Assembly (NCBI GenBank): GCA_021030905.1
Contig: JAGFMI010000016.1
Location: 558,001 to 622,000, forward strand
Direction: 5' to 3'
Source: Pyrenula massariospora
Lineage: Eukaryota > Ascomycota > Eurotiomycetes > Pyrenulales > Pyrenulaceae
DNA length: 64,000 bases
In this document: positions 12,022 to 21,665 of the stretch, one piece after another
How the letters are laid out: each line of letters begins with the position of its first letter
How positions within the stretch are numbered: position 1 is the stretch's first letter
Made by a program: the position numbers and the translations under genes
The notes under the pieces: model-generated
Databases searched by the model: none
Seen by the model: the letters and a program-made list of their open reading frames with translations, nothing else
Told to the model about the DNA's origin: nothing

Positions 12022-12517
12022 ATGGATTCGTCGTTAAAGCCCTTTCATACGGCATCAAGAGATTCGACAAAAAAGGACTACCTCAGATGGCGCCATGATC
12101 TCTTCCAAAGCCTGCAACAGACCGAGCAATCTCACTCCTCAAATGTTCTTGACATTCTTTTCAATAGCGCATGGCGTAGATGGCAACGTACTCAAATGGG
12201 GCAAGACCTTAATTGGATCCTCGTTGGCTTTATGTGCCTCTTCGAAATGACGGGCTCAGGAGGCCTTTGCGGCGGAGATCAGACACCCCGAGAATACTTG
12301 TCCACCGTCATGGGCAAGTTCTCTGCGAAAATCTACCGAGGACTCGATCTTTGCTCGATTGAACAACTTGAGAGTGGAGTTGTAAGTAGCCTTCTAAGAG
12401 GTCCCGTATGACCGGCTTCCACTGAGGTACTGCACATTCGCTACCACAACACCGTTCAAGTATTATCAGGAGACTAATCAACCAAGTTTTCCTACCACCA
12501 GTTCCTGCAGCTTCTGA
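12022..12517 (+). CDS. Hypothetical small protein, doubtful
   Basis: A 120-codon frame starts at an ATG at 12022 and reaches a strong donor (GTT|GTAAGT at 12381/12382). Splicing to the acceptor at 12469 keeps the frame and ends after ETNQPSFPTTSSCSF, giving about 135 aa. The translation is Trp- and Gln-rich (RWRHDLFQSLQQ, AWRRWQRTQMGQD) and looks more protein-like than neighbouring frames. I do not recognise a family. Alternatively it is a chance open frame or a gene relic in a gene-poor stretch. Confidence 0.25.
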
Positions 12518-13062
12518 TAAGTCGATGCAGTGTGGTCGAATGTAACTGAGAGACAGCCTTCCCTCCAAAAGACGACCTTCGAACCAAGACGATGTCATTG
12601 GATGCTAGAGCACTCCTAGACACTACCGAGTACTGTGTCTAGTAGAACAAGGGTTTGATGTTATCGGTCTCCATGCGCTGGCAGACTGCGACTGAGATGT
12701 AGTTCTTCGCGAACGTTCCAGGTGGTATCGCACTTATTCACGACATCTGGCTTCCTCCGATTTTAGAGCCCGGCTATCGATTGCGAGTACCTTCCTGAGT
12801 TAGATGTCTTGTCACTTTTATTTTATATCATTATTTTACTAACCATGAGAGGGTGCATGCATATTTTGACAAGTCGGAACGGTTGCAGGCAAGCAAACAA
12901 CGAGAACGGGCACAACTACACTCTTTGCATAAGTGATTCCGTAACTCTTCCACACTGAATATTCCTAAGTCGGGATGGCGAACCGAGTACTGCTATTTAC
13001 CTTTCTTCGCATGCAGAAAAAAGTTCGCTTATGAGGAGATGATAGATATCGTGCTTGTGTAA
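12518..13062. other. Intergenic stretch, nothing recognised
   Basis: About 0.5 kb downstream of the RRG7-type stop codon. It is AT-rich in its second half and has no supportable feature. Confidence 0.5.
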
Positions 13063-13785
13063 TCATACAGGGACTTCTTTCCCCTGTCGGATATTCGAAG
13101 CGCTAACAGGCCTGCTTTCCCACACAAGGCCCACGTCATGTTGGTCCGGTGGCTCTGGGCTATGCTGGACGACCACATCAAGCCCTTCAAGCCCGAGGTC
13201 CGTAGCTGGCCGGTTCCAAAGAATTTGTTTAATTGAACCACGTCCATCATCATTGCAGGCAGAAACCATGGTAAGCCACAGCATCGGGTAAAAGCTCCGC
13301 GCCATTGCCTCTCTCACCCCTTTAGTAGCTGCAAGTGGACTCACGAGCGCTCCAAGGACGCCGTCACCCCTCCAGCCTGATGGTGCCCCAACAAAGCCAC
13401 CCTCGAGCTCTCGCACAATCTTAGGCATAAGTTTTCGTACAGAATTCTTGCATTGGACAATGACTCGTAAAGGTTCGGGAAGTGTAGGAATGTGCCAAAA
13501 GCCAGCCAGGTCTATGCCGTAGTCGTTCCTCTGCCCTAGACGTTGGAGAACAAAGGCATGTTCTCTCAATGTTCTTTGTGCAGTATACTCGTAGTGCGTT
13601 CCCGTGTATGCACTGGACGATGGTGACAGCCCGGTATCTGCGGCATATTGTAAGAAGCTCGCCAGGTCATTGTGGTTGTTTGTTGAGGCTTTTGGAAGGT
13701 CGCTGCGTGAACTGTACGACCTTGTAATTAGAATGGATAGATTTCGGTTGAATGTAGTTCGCCGCACTATACACCAAAGCGACAT
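13063..13785 (-). CDS. RRG7: RRG7-like mitochondrial protein with restriction-endonuclease-like fold
   Basis: Single exon, 240 aa. I start at the ATG at 13785 because it gives a typical mitochondrial presequence (MSLWCIVRRTTFNRNLSI, rich in Arg/Ser, no acidic residues); the frame is open further upstream but that part lacks family similarity. The RRG7 (DUF2034) core is visible: the tract THYEYTAQRTL, LQRLGQRNDYGIDLAGFW, VIVQCKNSVRK and IVRELEGGF. The GIDL...VQCK spacing is the PD-(D/E)xK nuclease signature. Yeast Rrg7 is required for respiratory growth; its biochemical role is unknown. It is head-to-head with MED21, 314 bp between start codons. Confidence 0.82.
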   Translation of the reverse strand: MSLWCIVRRTTFNRNLSILITRSYSSRSDLPKASTNNHNDLASFLQYAADTGLSPSSSAYTGTHYEYTAQRTLREHAFVLQRLGQRNDYGIDLAGFWHIPTLPEPLRVIVQCKNSVRKLMPKIVRELEGGFVGAPSGWRGDGVLGALVSPLAATKGVREAMARSFYPMLWLTMVSACNDDGRGSIKQILWNRPATDLGLEGLDVVVQHSPEPPDQHDVGLVWESRPVSASNIRQGKEVPV

Positions 13786-14099
13786 GAAGCTTTCGAAGGG
13801 TTTTGGCGAATCTGGCGGCTTCGTTGCTTGGTAGTGTTTACCCCAGAAATGCGGCCCGGCCTGACTGCATCGAATTTCAATTGAAAAATGCCGAACATTA
13901 GCCGCTGCCCGCAATGAAGCTGGTCGTTTCCCGCTAGATTTCTCATTTCCATCTCGGCTTCTGGGTAGCACCAAAGCCTCTTGTCTTCTCCGTTCATAAG
14001 TCTTGACTCCTCTAAGACGTAAATTTTGATCGAAAGTAGATTCCAAACAAGCGCTGGACTGCTTAATCCTAGGCCTGAAACTACAGAAAATACCACCGA

Positions 14100-14604
14100 A
14101 TGGCAGACATCCTCACCCAGCTTCAGACGTGCTACGATCAGGTCCTGCTTGCGCTTTTTAACAATTCGAGGCGATGCTGACAAGGATCTACAGCTTAACA
14201 CCCAATTCTATGCGACTATATGTTACATAAATCTGAGGCACACTCTCGTCGCTCCTCAAGACCCATCAGACCCATACATCAACCAGAGGATCCTTTCCGA
14301 TCCACAGGATGTCGACCAATTCGCTCAATACAGAAAAATCGAACCAGATTCTCCAGAAGTATTTGAAGCTGCATTGCGTGAGCTCGCGCAAGATCTCGTC
14401 ACCAAGGAAAAGCAGATTGAGTCGTTGATTGACAGCTTACCTGGTATGAATAGTAGCGAGCAGGAGCAGGAAGAGCGTATCAGGGTTCTCGCTCAGGAAT
14501 TACGAGAAGTCGAGAAGGAGAGGAAACGGAAACGGAAAGAGACAAGGAAAATAATCGCCAAATTGGAGCACGTCACAATGGGGGTCGCGAATGGAAAGAG
14601 CTAA
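14100..14604 (+). CDS. MED21: Mediator subunit 21 (MED21/SRB7), 2 exons
   Basis: Exons are 14100-14141 and 14194-14604, giving 150 aa. The N-terminus MADILTQLQTCYDQ joins LNTQFYATICYINLRH across a 52-nt intron with a gctgac branch site, restoring the conserved fungal Med21 start. The central part DSPEVFEAALRELAQDLVTK and the long C-terminal coiled coil rich in Glu/Arg/Lys are typical. Med21 pairs with Med7 in the middle module of Mediator and is essential in yeast. It ends convergent to SPC24. The donor (GTCCTG) is weak, but no better alternative keeps the family sequence. Confidence 0.9.
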
Positions 14605-15141
14605 ATCGAACGATATCTATTATACGAATAACCTACTTAAAGCTGATGGCTTTTTGTGCCGAATTATCAACCACGACGCAGTATCAGGGACATCCCTCTC
14701 GTCGATTGTGCTGCTGATAAGAGTTTCTTCGAAGGAGGGAGAGAAAACGTAAATCGACATCTCTGACCGTTGATCGCTTCCATGACTTCGGATGGCCTTA
14801 TGAGAGCTTGAGCTCGGGAGGTCCAAAAGCGACAAGTGAGAAGACAGAAGAGTGTCTCCTGAAATCAAGGTTGTCTGAGCTTGGCCCGAACTTCAGCGCT
14901 TCAAAGCTTGGTCATGGCGGACTTGCTCCAGACCGGGCCATTAACTTCAAGCTGTGGCTGCACATCTGCAACCGACGAATGCTTTGGTGGAAAGGGTGTA
15001 ACTCGGTCTAACTCATCTTCCGCAATGAAATCTTCTTCAATCACGGTCATCTAAAATCAGGCCCACTCTTTCTGTAGCCACTATCCTTCATCCAAATTGT
15101 CGAATAGAGCTCTCTTTTATCGCTCCCTAGTCTCGATGAAA
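14605..15141. other. Convergent 3' region, MED21 / SPC24
   Basis: This 0.54-kb region lies between two stop codons and should hold both polyadenylation regions. No gene is seen. Confidence 0.55.
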
Positions 15142-15863
15142 TCATCCCTGCATTGTCTGCCAAAAATACGAGGCGTAGAACTGCTTTGATAGTCTCGGAT
15201 CCAGGTTGACAACATGAACATCGCCTTTCCTGCTGTTCCGGATAATGGCCTTGGTGAAGTTTCCGTCAAGGTCAGGCTCTGCTTCTACTCCTAATCGTCG
15301 ATAGATGGCAAGCCGCAATCTGTCGCAGTCTTAGCTGGATGATCCTTCCATGAAATCGTGGCCATTCTCTGCTTACACTGTAGGATCATCGGCCTCACGT
15401 TCACGCCTCGCGACCTCACCACCTTCAGCCCCCTGCGCGTCCAGGTCCGCAAGCCTAGCTTTCAAATTTTCAAGTTCTGTCTCCAATCTTTCACTCTCAC
15501 TTTCAAGGTCATTCACAGCCTTTGCCGTCCGAAACTTCTTCGTGTCCAGTTCGCTGATCTCTACTGCATGATTACTACTGTTTTGAGACAGGACGGTTTC
15601 CCTGTGCTGGCTATTGAGTGTTTGCAGATTTCTAGACAGCTTTCGTAAAGCATTCTCAGATTCGCGAACACGCTCCGCACGCGTTTCCTGGAGTGCAGAC
15701 AGTGATTCATTGATTCTTGATAGCGCGCCTTTGTCGGGACCGAGGTTAAAATTTGCGATCGTCTCAGAAATCAACTGTGTTGACTGTCCGTCAGCTCTGA
15801 AGCATCAGCTATATGGCGCTCGTGGAGGGAACTTGCCTTGGCAGGGTCTTCGTCAAGGAGCAT
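15142..15863 (-). CDS. SPC24: Kinetochore protein SPC24 (Ndc80 complex), 3 exons
   Basis: Exons are 15863-15837, 15774-15377 and 15319-15142, giving 200 aa. It begins MLLDEDPAK and continues LISETIANFNLGPDKGALSR. A long coiled coil (about 25-125) with ELDTKKFRTAKAVNDLE is followed by the globular RWD-like C-terminus: LRLAIYRRLGVEAEPD, FTKAIIRNSRKGDVHVVN and LSKQFYASYFW. It is a subunit of the Ndc80 complex that docks on the Mis12 complex and links kinetochores to microtubules. The first intron (15836-15775) has a GC donor (AAG|gcaagt), otherwise a perfect consensus. It is head-to-head with FIS1. Confidence 0.92.
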
Positions 15864-16215
15864 TTTGGAATATGGGTAGAACAAAAGTGACCTCGTCTGC
15901 GACTTGATAATTTGTCCAATCCTTCACAGTCTTATCCGCTTGGTTGGTGTAGTATTTGTGCGCATGTTGGTTTGGAGTGTTTGGAGTGTTTGCAGCCGTT
16001 GCCCCAGCAGCAACCGAGGCGGGATTATCACGGGCCGCTCTCGGGAAGCGTACGTCACAGGGCTCAGGCAAAGTGCTCCGCCTGACCATCGCTGGGCTTC
16101 AAGGCCGTTCAAAGCCAGATCTTTTCTGGTAGATTCGGCGTACCACGGCGGTGTCTTTGTTACCATCCTCACTGTCGCTCTGTGAGATTGTTTACTGGCT
16201 GGAGAGCCCGTCGCA

Positions 16216-16923
16216 ATGGGCTCGAATCTTCCCTGTAAGTTGCAGAGTACTCGTCCAGCACGCTCACCCTTGGCTTCCTGACGATAATGCTGACACTTCC
16301 TTAGATGCTGCTGATGCAGAGAGGTAAGGCCGCTTGAGCAAACCGGCTTGCTCTATTCTCCGAACTACAACCCTGATGACTTGGCCGGCAGTCCTCTTAA
16401 AGCTCCAGAACTGGAAGTCTTGAGGCTACAGTACGAAAAAGAAGGCGACTATGTAGGCGTCCAAACAAAGTTCAATTATGCGTGGGTGAGTGTAGACTAC
16501 CGAATGTCATTCCTAGATAGTGGCTAAATTTCTACTTCTTAGGGGTTGATCAAATCAAACGCGCGAGCAGAGCAACAAGACGGCGTTCGATTGCTCACTG
16601 AAATATTCCGCACATCCCCAGAACGCCGTCGAGAATGCCTCTACTACCTTGCCCTTGGTAATTACAAACTTGGGAATTTCGCAGAAGCAAGGAGATACAA
16701 CGACTTGTTACTGGATAAAGAGCCTCAAAATCTCCAAGCAAGCAGCCTGCGCACTTTGATCGACGAGAAGGTTGCCAGAGAAGGTCTCTATGGCGTTGCA
16801 ATCATAGGTATTCCTTTCTCGGCCCCACGGAGACTTGATCTTGGTTAACATGTTCCAGGAGGAGTAGCAGTAGCTGCAGGAGCCATAGGAGCCCTGCTCA
16901 TGCGCGGGTCGAGGAGAAGATGA
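16216..16923 (+). CDS. FIS1: Mitochondrial fission protein FIS1, 5 exons
   Basis: Exons are 16216-16234, 16305-16323, 16392-16485, 16543-16807 and 16859-16923, giving 153 aa, the usual length. The TPR-like bundle is clear: [36 protein letters not shown] and [21 protein letters not shown] single C-terminal membrane span ([21 protein letters not shown]) ends in a basic tail (RGSRRR), the outer mitochondrial membrane tail-anchor pattern. Fis1 recruits dynamin-type GTPases to mitochondria and peroxisomes. The first two exons are only 19 nt each, which makes automatic gene calls here likely to fail. It shares a 352-bp head-to-head region with SPC24. Confidence 0.92.
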
Positions 16924-17710
16924 AGGTACCGTGAGTTGGAGGGTCAGTACGGTACAGCTGGGTTGAAGTGCATTGCAGGGCGTTGCGGTCGGGTACTACG
17001 TACCAGGTTGCCTGTAAACTCTACAAATAAGCATTATTGCATGCCTAATGAATTTCGCGCGTCTTCCCAAATTAGCAGACCTTCTTAAGAGACCCAGGGT
17101 GCGATGCGGCGAAATGGTTCTAGAAGCTTCGTTGGTTGACCGCCGTCGGCTTGACTCTTTGTGGTTTGGTTGGCTCTCTTCCGCGGTCGACCAGGCCTGC
17201 GTCACATTACTGGCTCTCTCACTCCGGCCTGAGCATCACCTGCGGCACCCTATCTACCCATCCATTCATCTAAAGCTCACCACCGGCCTGCAAACCACAC
17301 TCCTAGGTTCAGCATGCCATTCCTTTCCTCCTACACCAATCTCCCTGGTTACATGCTTCACTGAAATTTATTTGCCCTTCTCTGAAATGTGTTTCTAAAC
17401 CTTTTCGACAAAGAACACCTGGCACCACTGCCGCACTTCGCCGCAAACGCCACCCCTCTATCTTGTACATTAGTCACCTCCTCTTCCGCGACCTTTCACT
17501 TACACACCTTTCTTCAAAGTCAGACACCAGACGGACCATCCCGGCGATTCTTTTCGTGCCCTACAGCCTTTCCTGTCCTTTGCCACCTATCGGCTCGTCC
17601 TACCGTCCAGTCTTCCCTTCTTCGACCGTTTCCAGCCAGCTTACTATCATATAAGGCTGGAAGATTATAGACCTTTCCGCCTGTGTACTAGACGTGACTA
17701 TACCTTTCTA
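16924..17710. other. Promoter / 5' leader of RING gene
   Basis: This 0.79-kb stretch precedes the RING-type gene. From about 17400 to 17660 it is strongly pyrimidine-rich (many CCT/CTT runs), a feature common just upstream of highly used transcription starts in filamentous fungi. No gene is supported. Confidence 0.5.
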
Positions 17711-19134
17711 ATGGCGGACCCGTCAAATCATATCAATGGTGTCGAGTTGGTTCACTGTCATCAATGCGGCAACGAATGGCGAGCGCCCACTAGTGGCGGT
17801 ACTGATGGTCTGGTTTGCGAGCTTTGCGAATCCGAATTCGTTGAAATTGTGAGTTGCTGTTGAACGAGGCTCCTTTATCGCCGAGTCTTACTGATCCGGT
17901 TGATTCTTAGCTCTCACGGCCCACAACCCCGGATGCTTCTTCTCCGGATCTTCCACCTTTTGATTCTCCCCGTGACCATCTTCGAACGCATAATCCGTGG
18001 GATGGGGATCCGCCACCTGGCCAAAGCGGCAGCAGTGGGGTAAATACATCTACATCATCCTACCATTTCAACGGACCCTTTGGAGGAATGGGTCACATCA
18101 CAGTTACAACAAGAAGTGGACCTGCCAATGGACCTTTTTTTCCTGGCGAAACGAATGGCTACACAGGGATCTTTCAACAGCTACTTGGTTCCCCACGGGG
18201 ACATCCATTCATGGGTGGCTCACCTATGGGACCTCCACCCGGTTTCCATAGAGCAGGTAGCCCGCACACTCCCCAGCGTGGTCCCGGTACTGATCCGTTT
18301 GGACCACCCCTTGGACAATCTCTCTCTCCTCTCGAGTATGTCTCGTTCTCATGATGTTGAATAATTGCTCATATGCTCAGGGTACTTGATATGCTCTTTG
18401 CATCTCCTCAAGACACACAGCAAGGTCCAAGACCACGCCGTCAACGTGACGAAGGAAACAATCCTGAGATACCTCAACCGCCTTTACCTAACCTCCTAGC
18501 TCATCTCCTGAATGCTTTGAATCCTGGCCAAAACCACGGTGACGGCGTGCATACTGCGGAAGAATTCCAGCGTGTCCTAGAAAATCTTCAACAAGCACAC
18601 GATTTTCCAGGTCCATCAACACAGCCTGTTCCTCCAGGAACTCTAGAAAGACTAGGTAAAAGTAAGTACAAGCAAGGAGCAACCGAAGACGTCTCGTGCA
18701 CAATCTGTTTAGCGGAGTACGATGCAGAGGATGAGATCACCACCTTGCCGTGCAAGCACACCTTCCACGCTTCACCTTGTTTATCTAGCTGGTTCCAGAG
18801 AGCTTCGTCGTGCCCCCAATGTCGCTTCTCTATCCGCGAATGGCTGGATTCTCCTGAGAGCCAGTCCCGCGGGAATTCTGAGCTGCAACAAGAATCTGAA
18901 CGGTCAAGGCCGCGTAGCCTCAGTCGACGGTCCCATCACTCGGAAAGTAGAAATGGAAGACCACAAAATGGAAGTCGGCGTTATCAGCCAACCCCTCCGA
19001 GCTCCTCGTCTCATAGGACAAGGCATGACGACAATTATAATGGTCACCATACCAGTACACATCACGACGATAGCACCGCTAGCCGAGTTGCCGGTTGGTG
19101 GCGAGAAAGGAATCCATGGAGGGAACGTCGTTGA
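17711..19134 (+). CDS. RING-H2 E3 ubiquitin ligase with N-terminal zinc ribbon (RNF115/126 type), 3 exons
   Basis: Exons are 17711-17848, 17911-18335 and 18381-19134, giving 438 aa. The N-terminus has a zinc ribbon (CHQCGNEW...LVCELCESEF, about residues 16-44). The middle is a Gly/Pro-rich linker. The RING-H2 finger reads CTICLAEYD, LPCKHTFHASPCLSSWF and CPQC, with all eight zinc ligands (C3H2C3). The tail is Arg/Ser-rich and probably disordered. This architecture matches the RNF126/RNF115 group, which ubiquitinates cytosolic quality-control and trafficking substrates. Specific targets in fungi are not predictable here. Confidence 0.9.
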
Positions 19135-20176
19135 CTTATCGCTGGCTGGCCTTGTCTACAATAGTTGCATATGTGGGTGGTACGGCTCCAAGCATTTCCC
19201 CGGTCTTATGGCGCACACGATAATGAGAGTAACATCGAATGGCATTGGGCGTGGCGTTTGTTTTCAAGAACCGACTTTAAGGATACCCTATCAATTTTCC
19301 CCCCAATTTCGCTTTCCGTACTTCTGAGCCTATAAAGCTACGTCAATGATCTGCTTTTACGATAGAGGCCATCGCGCCATCGCTGCTACACTATGCATTT
19401 CAGGGCTATGATCCATGGTCCTATTGGCATAGGGTGCATCTCGCTCTAGAAAAGACGGCTATGTCCGCGCTTGGCTGAAAGTTGCTATTGATATTATAGT
19501 TACCAGAGTAGGGGGGTTTTAACACCTTTCTGCATATGATTGATAAGCGGTGTGCAGCTCTCGAATTGTAGCCGATGTCATCGTAGGGCGTTTCTTTAAA
19601 CACTCGGAGATCCACAAATTTTTGTCTGACCGTGACGTCTATATGCTCCAGAGCATGGATCGGGCATCATTTCTTACCAACGAATGTCACCCTGAGATAG
19701 AACTAACTACAAAGTTACACCGATCTACAATTATCATCAAGCTGCTCTTCTTAAGTCTTTGCAAGGAAAATTTGAATGCAATCTTTCGGAAATGATGCCT
19801 GGCTAGGGCATCCTTATCTTCACCGCTAGCCTGTTTACGTCGTCTTTCTACTCTTGGTACTTCGTTTAAGGTCCACATCTCAGAGCTGGGTCTCACTCCC
19901 TTGTCTTAGGGATGTGACTCATTTGTGCTTGAATATGACTCTTCATCTCAAAAGCAGATGCTTGATTCTCTTTTCTGGATTTCCTACATCGATGTGATCT
20001 CATTCGACCACGTTCTGTCTCAATTCGTTCCTGAAGACCGTTGACGCTTTTGACAGCGAAACCAATCTACTCATCAACATTCAGACGAAGCTCTAAATTG
20101 AGCAAGAAACTCACACTGAAAGCCGTCTGGGTTCTGTCTGGATAAGTTCCCTCTTCACATTATCTGAAAACTCAAT
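19135..20176. other. Intergenic, RING gene to egt2
   Basis: About 1.04 kb between two plus-strand genes. The short plus-strand frame at 19550-19795 has no domain character. The stretch should contain the RING 3' UTR and the lyase promoter; no repeat is seen. Confidence 0.5.
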
Positions 20177-21607
20177 ATGTCGTCACTCTCTTCAGATCTC
20201 TCCGACATGAGTTCCTCTAACTCCACCCCATCTGAGACTGCGGCCTCTTTCGGCCATGCCATGCTTCCCTATTTTCTTTTCGCTCCTGGCTGGAAAAACC
20301 TGAACCATGGAGCCTTTGGGACCTACCCAAAGCCTGTCCAGCAGCGTCTTCGCTCCCTCCATGCCGAATGCGAATCCGCCCCTGACAAATTCCTTCGCTG
20401 GACATACCCAGCTTTGCTGGATGAGTCGCGGCAGGCGATTGCAGGGCTGCTGAACGTAGATGTGGACGAGTGTGTTTTTGTACAGAATGCGACAACGGGG
20501 GTGAATGTCGTGTTGAGGAATCTGGTGTGGGAGGAAGGAGATGTCATCATCTAGTACGTCGAGAGACTCCGAGCAAATCGCTCCGACTCCATGCCTGACT
20601 CCGCACCGCACAGCTTCGACACCATCTACGGCGCCTGCAGCAAGACCATAATCTCCCTCCTCGAGACCACCCCCCACCTCCGCTCCGAGGCCGTCCACTA
20701 CACCCTCCCCTGCCCCCACTCCACCATCGTCTCCTCCTTCACCTCCACCATCTCCGCCATCCGCTCCCGCGGCCTCCGCCCCCGCCTCGCCATCTTCGAC
20801 ACCATCGCCAGCCTCCCGGGCTTCCTCTTCCCCTTCGAATCCCTCACCGCCCTCTGCCACGCCGAAAGCATCCTCTCCCTCATCGACGGCGCCCACAGCG
20901 TCGGCCAGATCCCCCTCGACCTCCGCACCCTCGACCCGGACTTCTTCGTCAGCAACTGCCACAAGTGGCTCTTCACCCCGCGCAGCTGCGCCGCCTTCTA
21001 CGTCCCCAAGCGCAACCAGCACCTGATCCGCACCACGTACCCGACCTCGCATGGCTTTGTGCCCAAGGCGAGCCAGGCGGTCAGGAACCCGCTTCCGCCG
21101 GACGGCAAGCCGCCGTTTGTGAGTCTGTTTCAGTTTGTTGCCACGATGGATAATAGCCCGTACTATTGTGTCAGCGAGGCGTTGAGGTTCAGGAGGGAAG
21201 TTTGTGGCGGGGAGGAGAATATATACAGGTACATCCGTGAGATTGCACAGCGAGGTGCCGAGATTGTGGCAAAAGGGCTGGGGACGAGTATCATGGATGA
21301 TGGGGAAGGGGAGAAGGGTATTCGGGGCTGTGCATTGATCACTGTGAAGTTGCCCCTTGCTATTGGTGATGGAGGGGAGGGAGAGATCAGCGAGGTAGAT
21401 GCGCCGATGGCGGGGATCTCGATGGAGGACATGATGGTCAGAGATTATGCGACGCATGTCCCAGTATTTGTGTACAAGGGGGCATTTTGGATAAGGCTGA
21501 GTGGTCAGGTCTATGTGCAAGAGGAGGATTTTGAGTGGTTGGTAGGGGTCCTAAAGGAGTTGATTGAGAGAATGAAGTCAGGGAGTTGGAAGGGACAAAG
21601 TAAGTAG
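20177..21607 (+). CDS. egt2: Egt2-like hercynylcysteine sulfoxide lyase (class V PLP enzyme), 2 exons
   Basis: Exons are 20177-20553 and 20614-21607, giving 456 aa; the intron splits the Tyr in GDVIIY|FDTIYGACSK. Landmarks are the LNHGAFGTYPKPV start, FVQNATTGVNVVLRNL, LSLIDGAHSVGQIPLDL with the PLP-ring Asp, and DFFVSNCHKWLFTPR with the Schiff-base Lys. The SNCHKWLFTPR...TSHGFVPK series fits fungal Egt2, which releases ergothioneine from hercynylcysteine sulfoxide. Isopenicillin-N-epimerase-like lyases are the nearest alternative. The first half of exon 2 (to about 21120) uses almost only C/G third positions, then composition relaxes. Its stop is 58 bp from the convergent P450 stop. Confidence 0.8.
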
Positions 21608-21665
21608 CGAGAGAAGTTCATTTGACTTAAACTTTTTGATATCACAGATGCGGTTAGATCTCAAA

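Noticed and set aside
13786-14046. N-terminal extension of RRG7 to 14046
   Set aside because: The frame is open but overlaps the shared promoter, and the ATG at 13785 gives a proper mitochondrial presequence.
20192-21520. 442-codon minus-strand open frame
   Set aside because: It is antisense to the Egt2-like gene and is rich in Gly/Glu/Asp repeats caused by the GC-rich codon pattern on the opposite strand; no motif or splice support.
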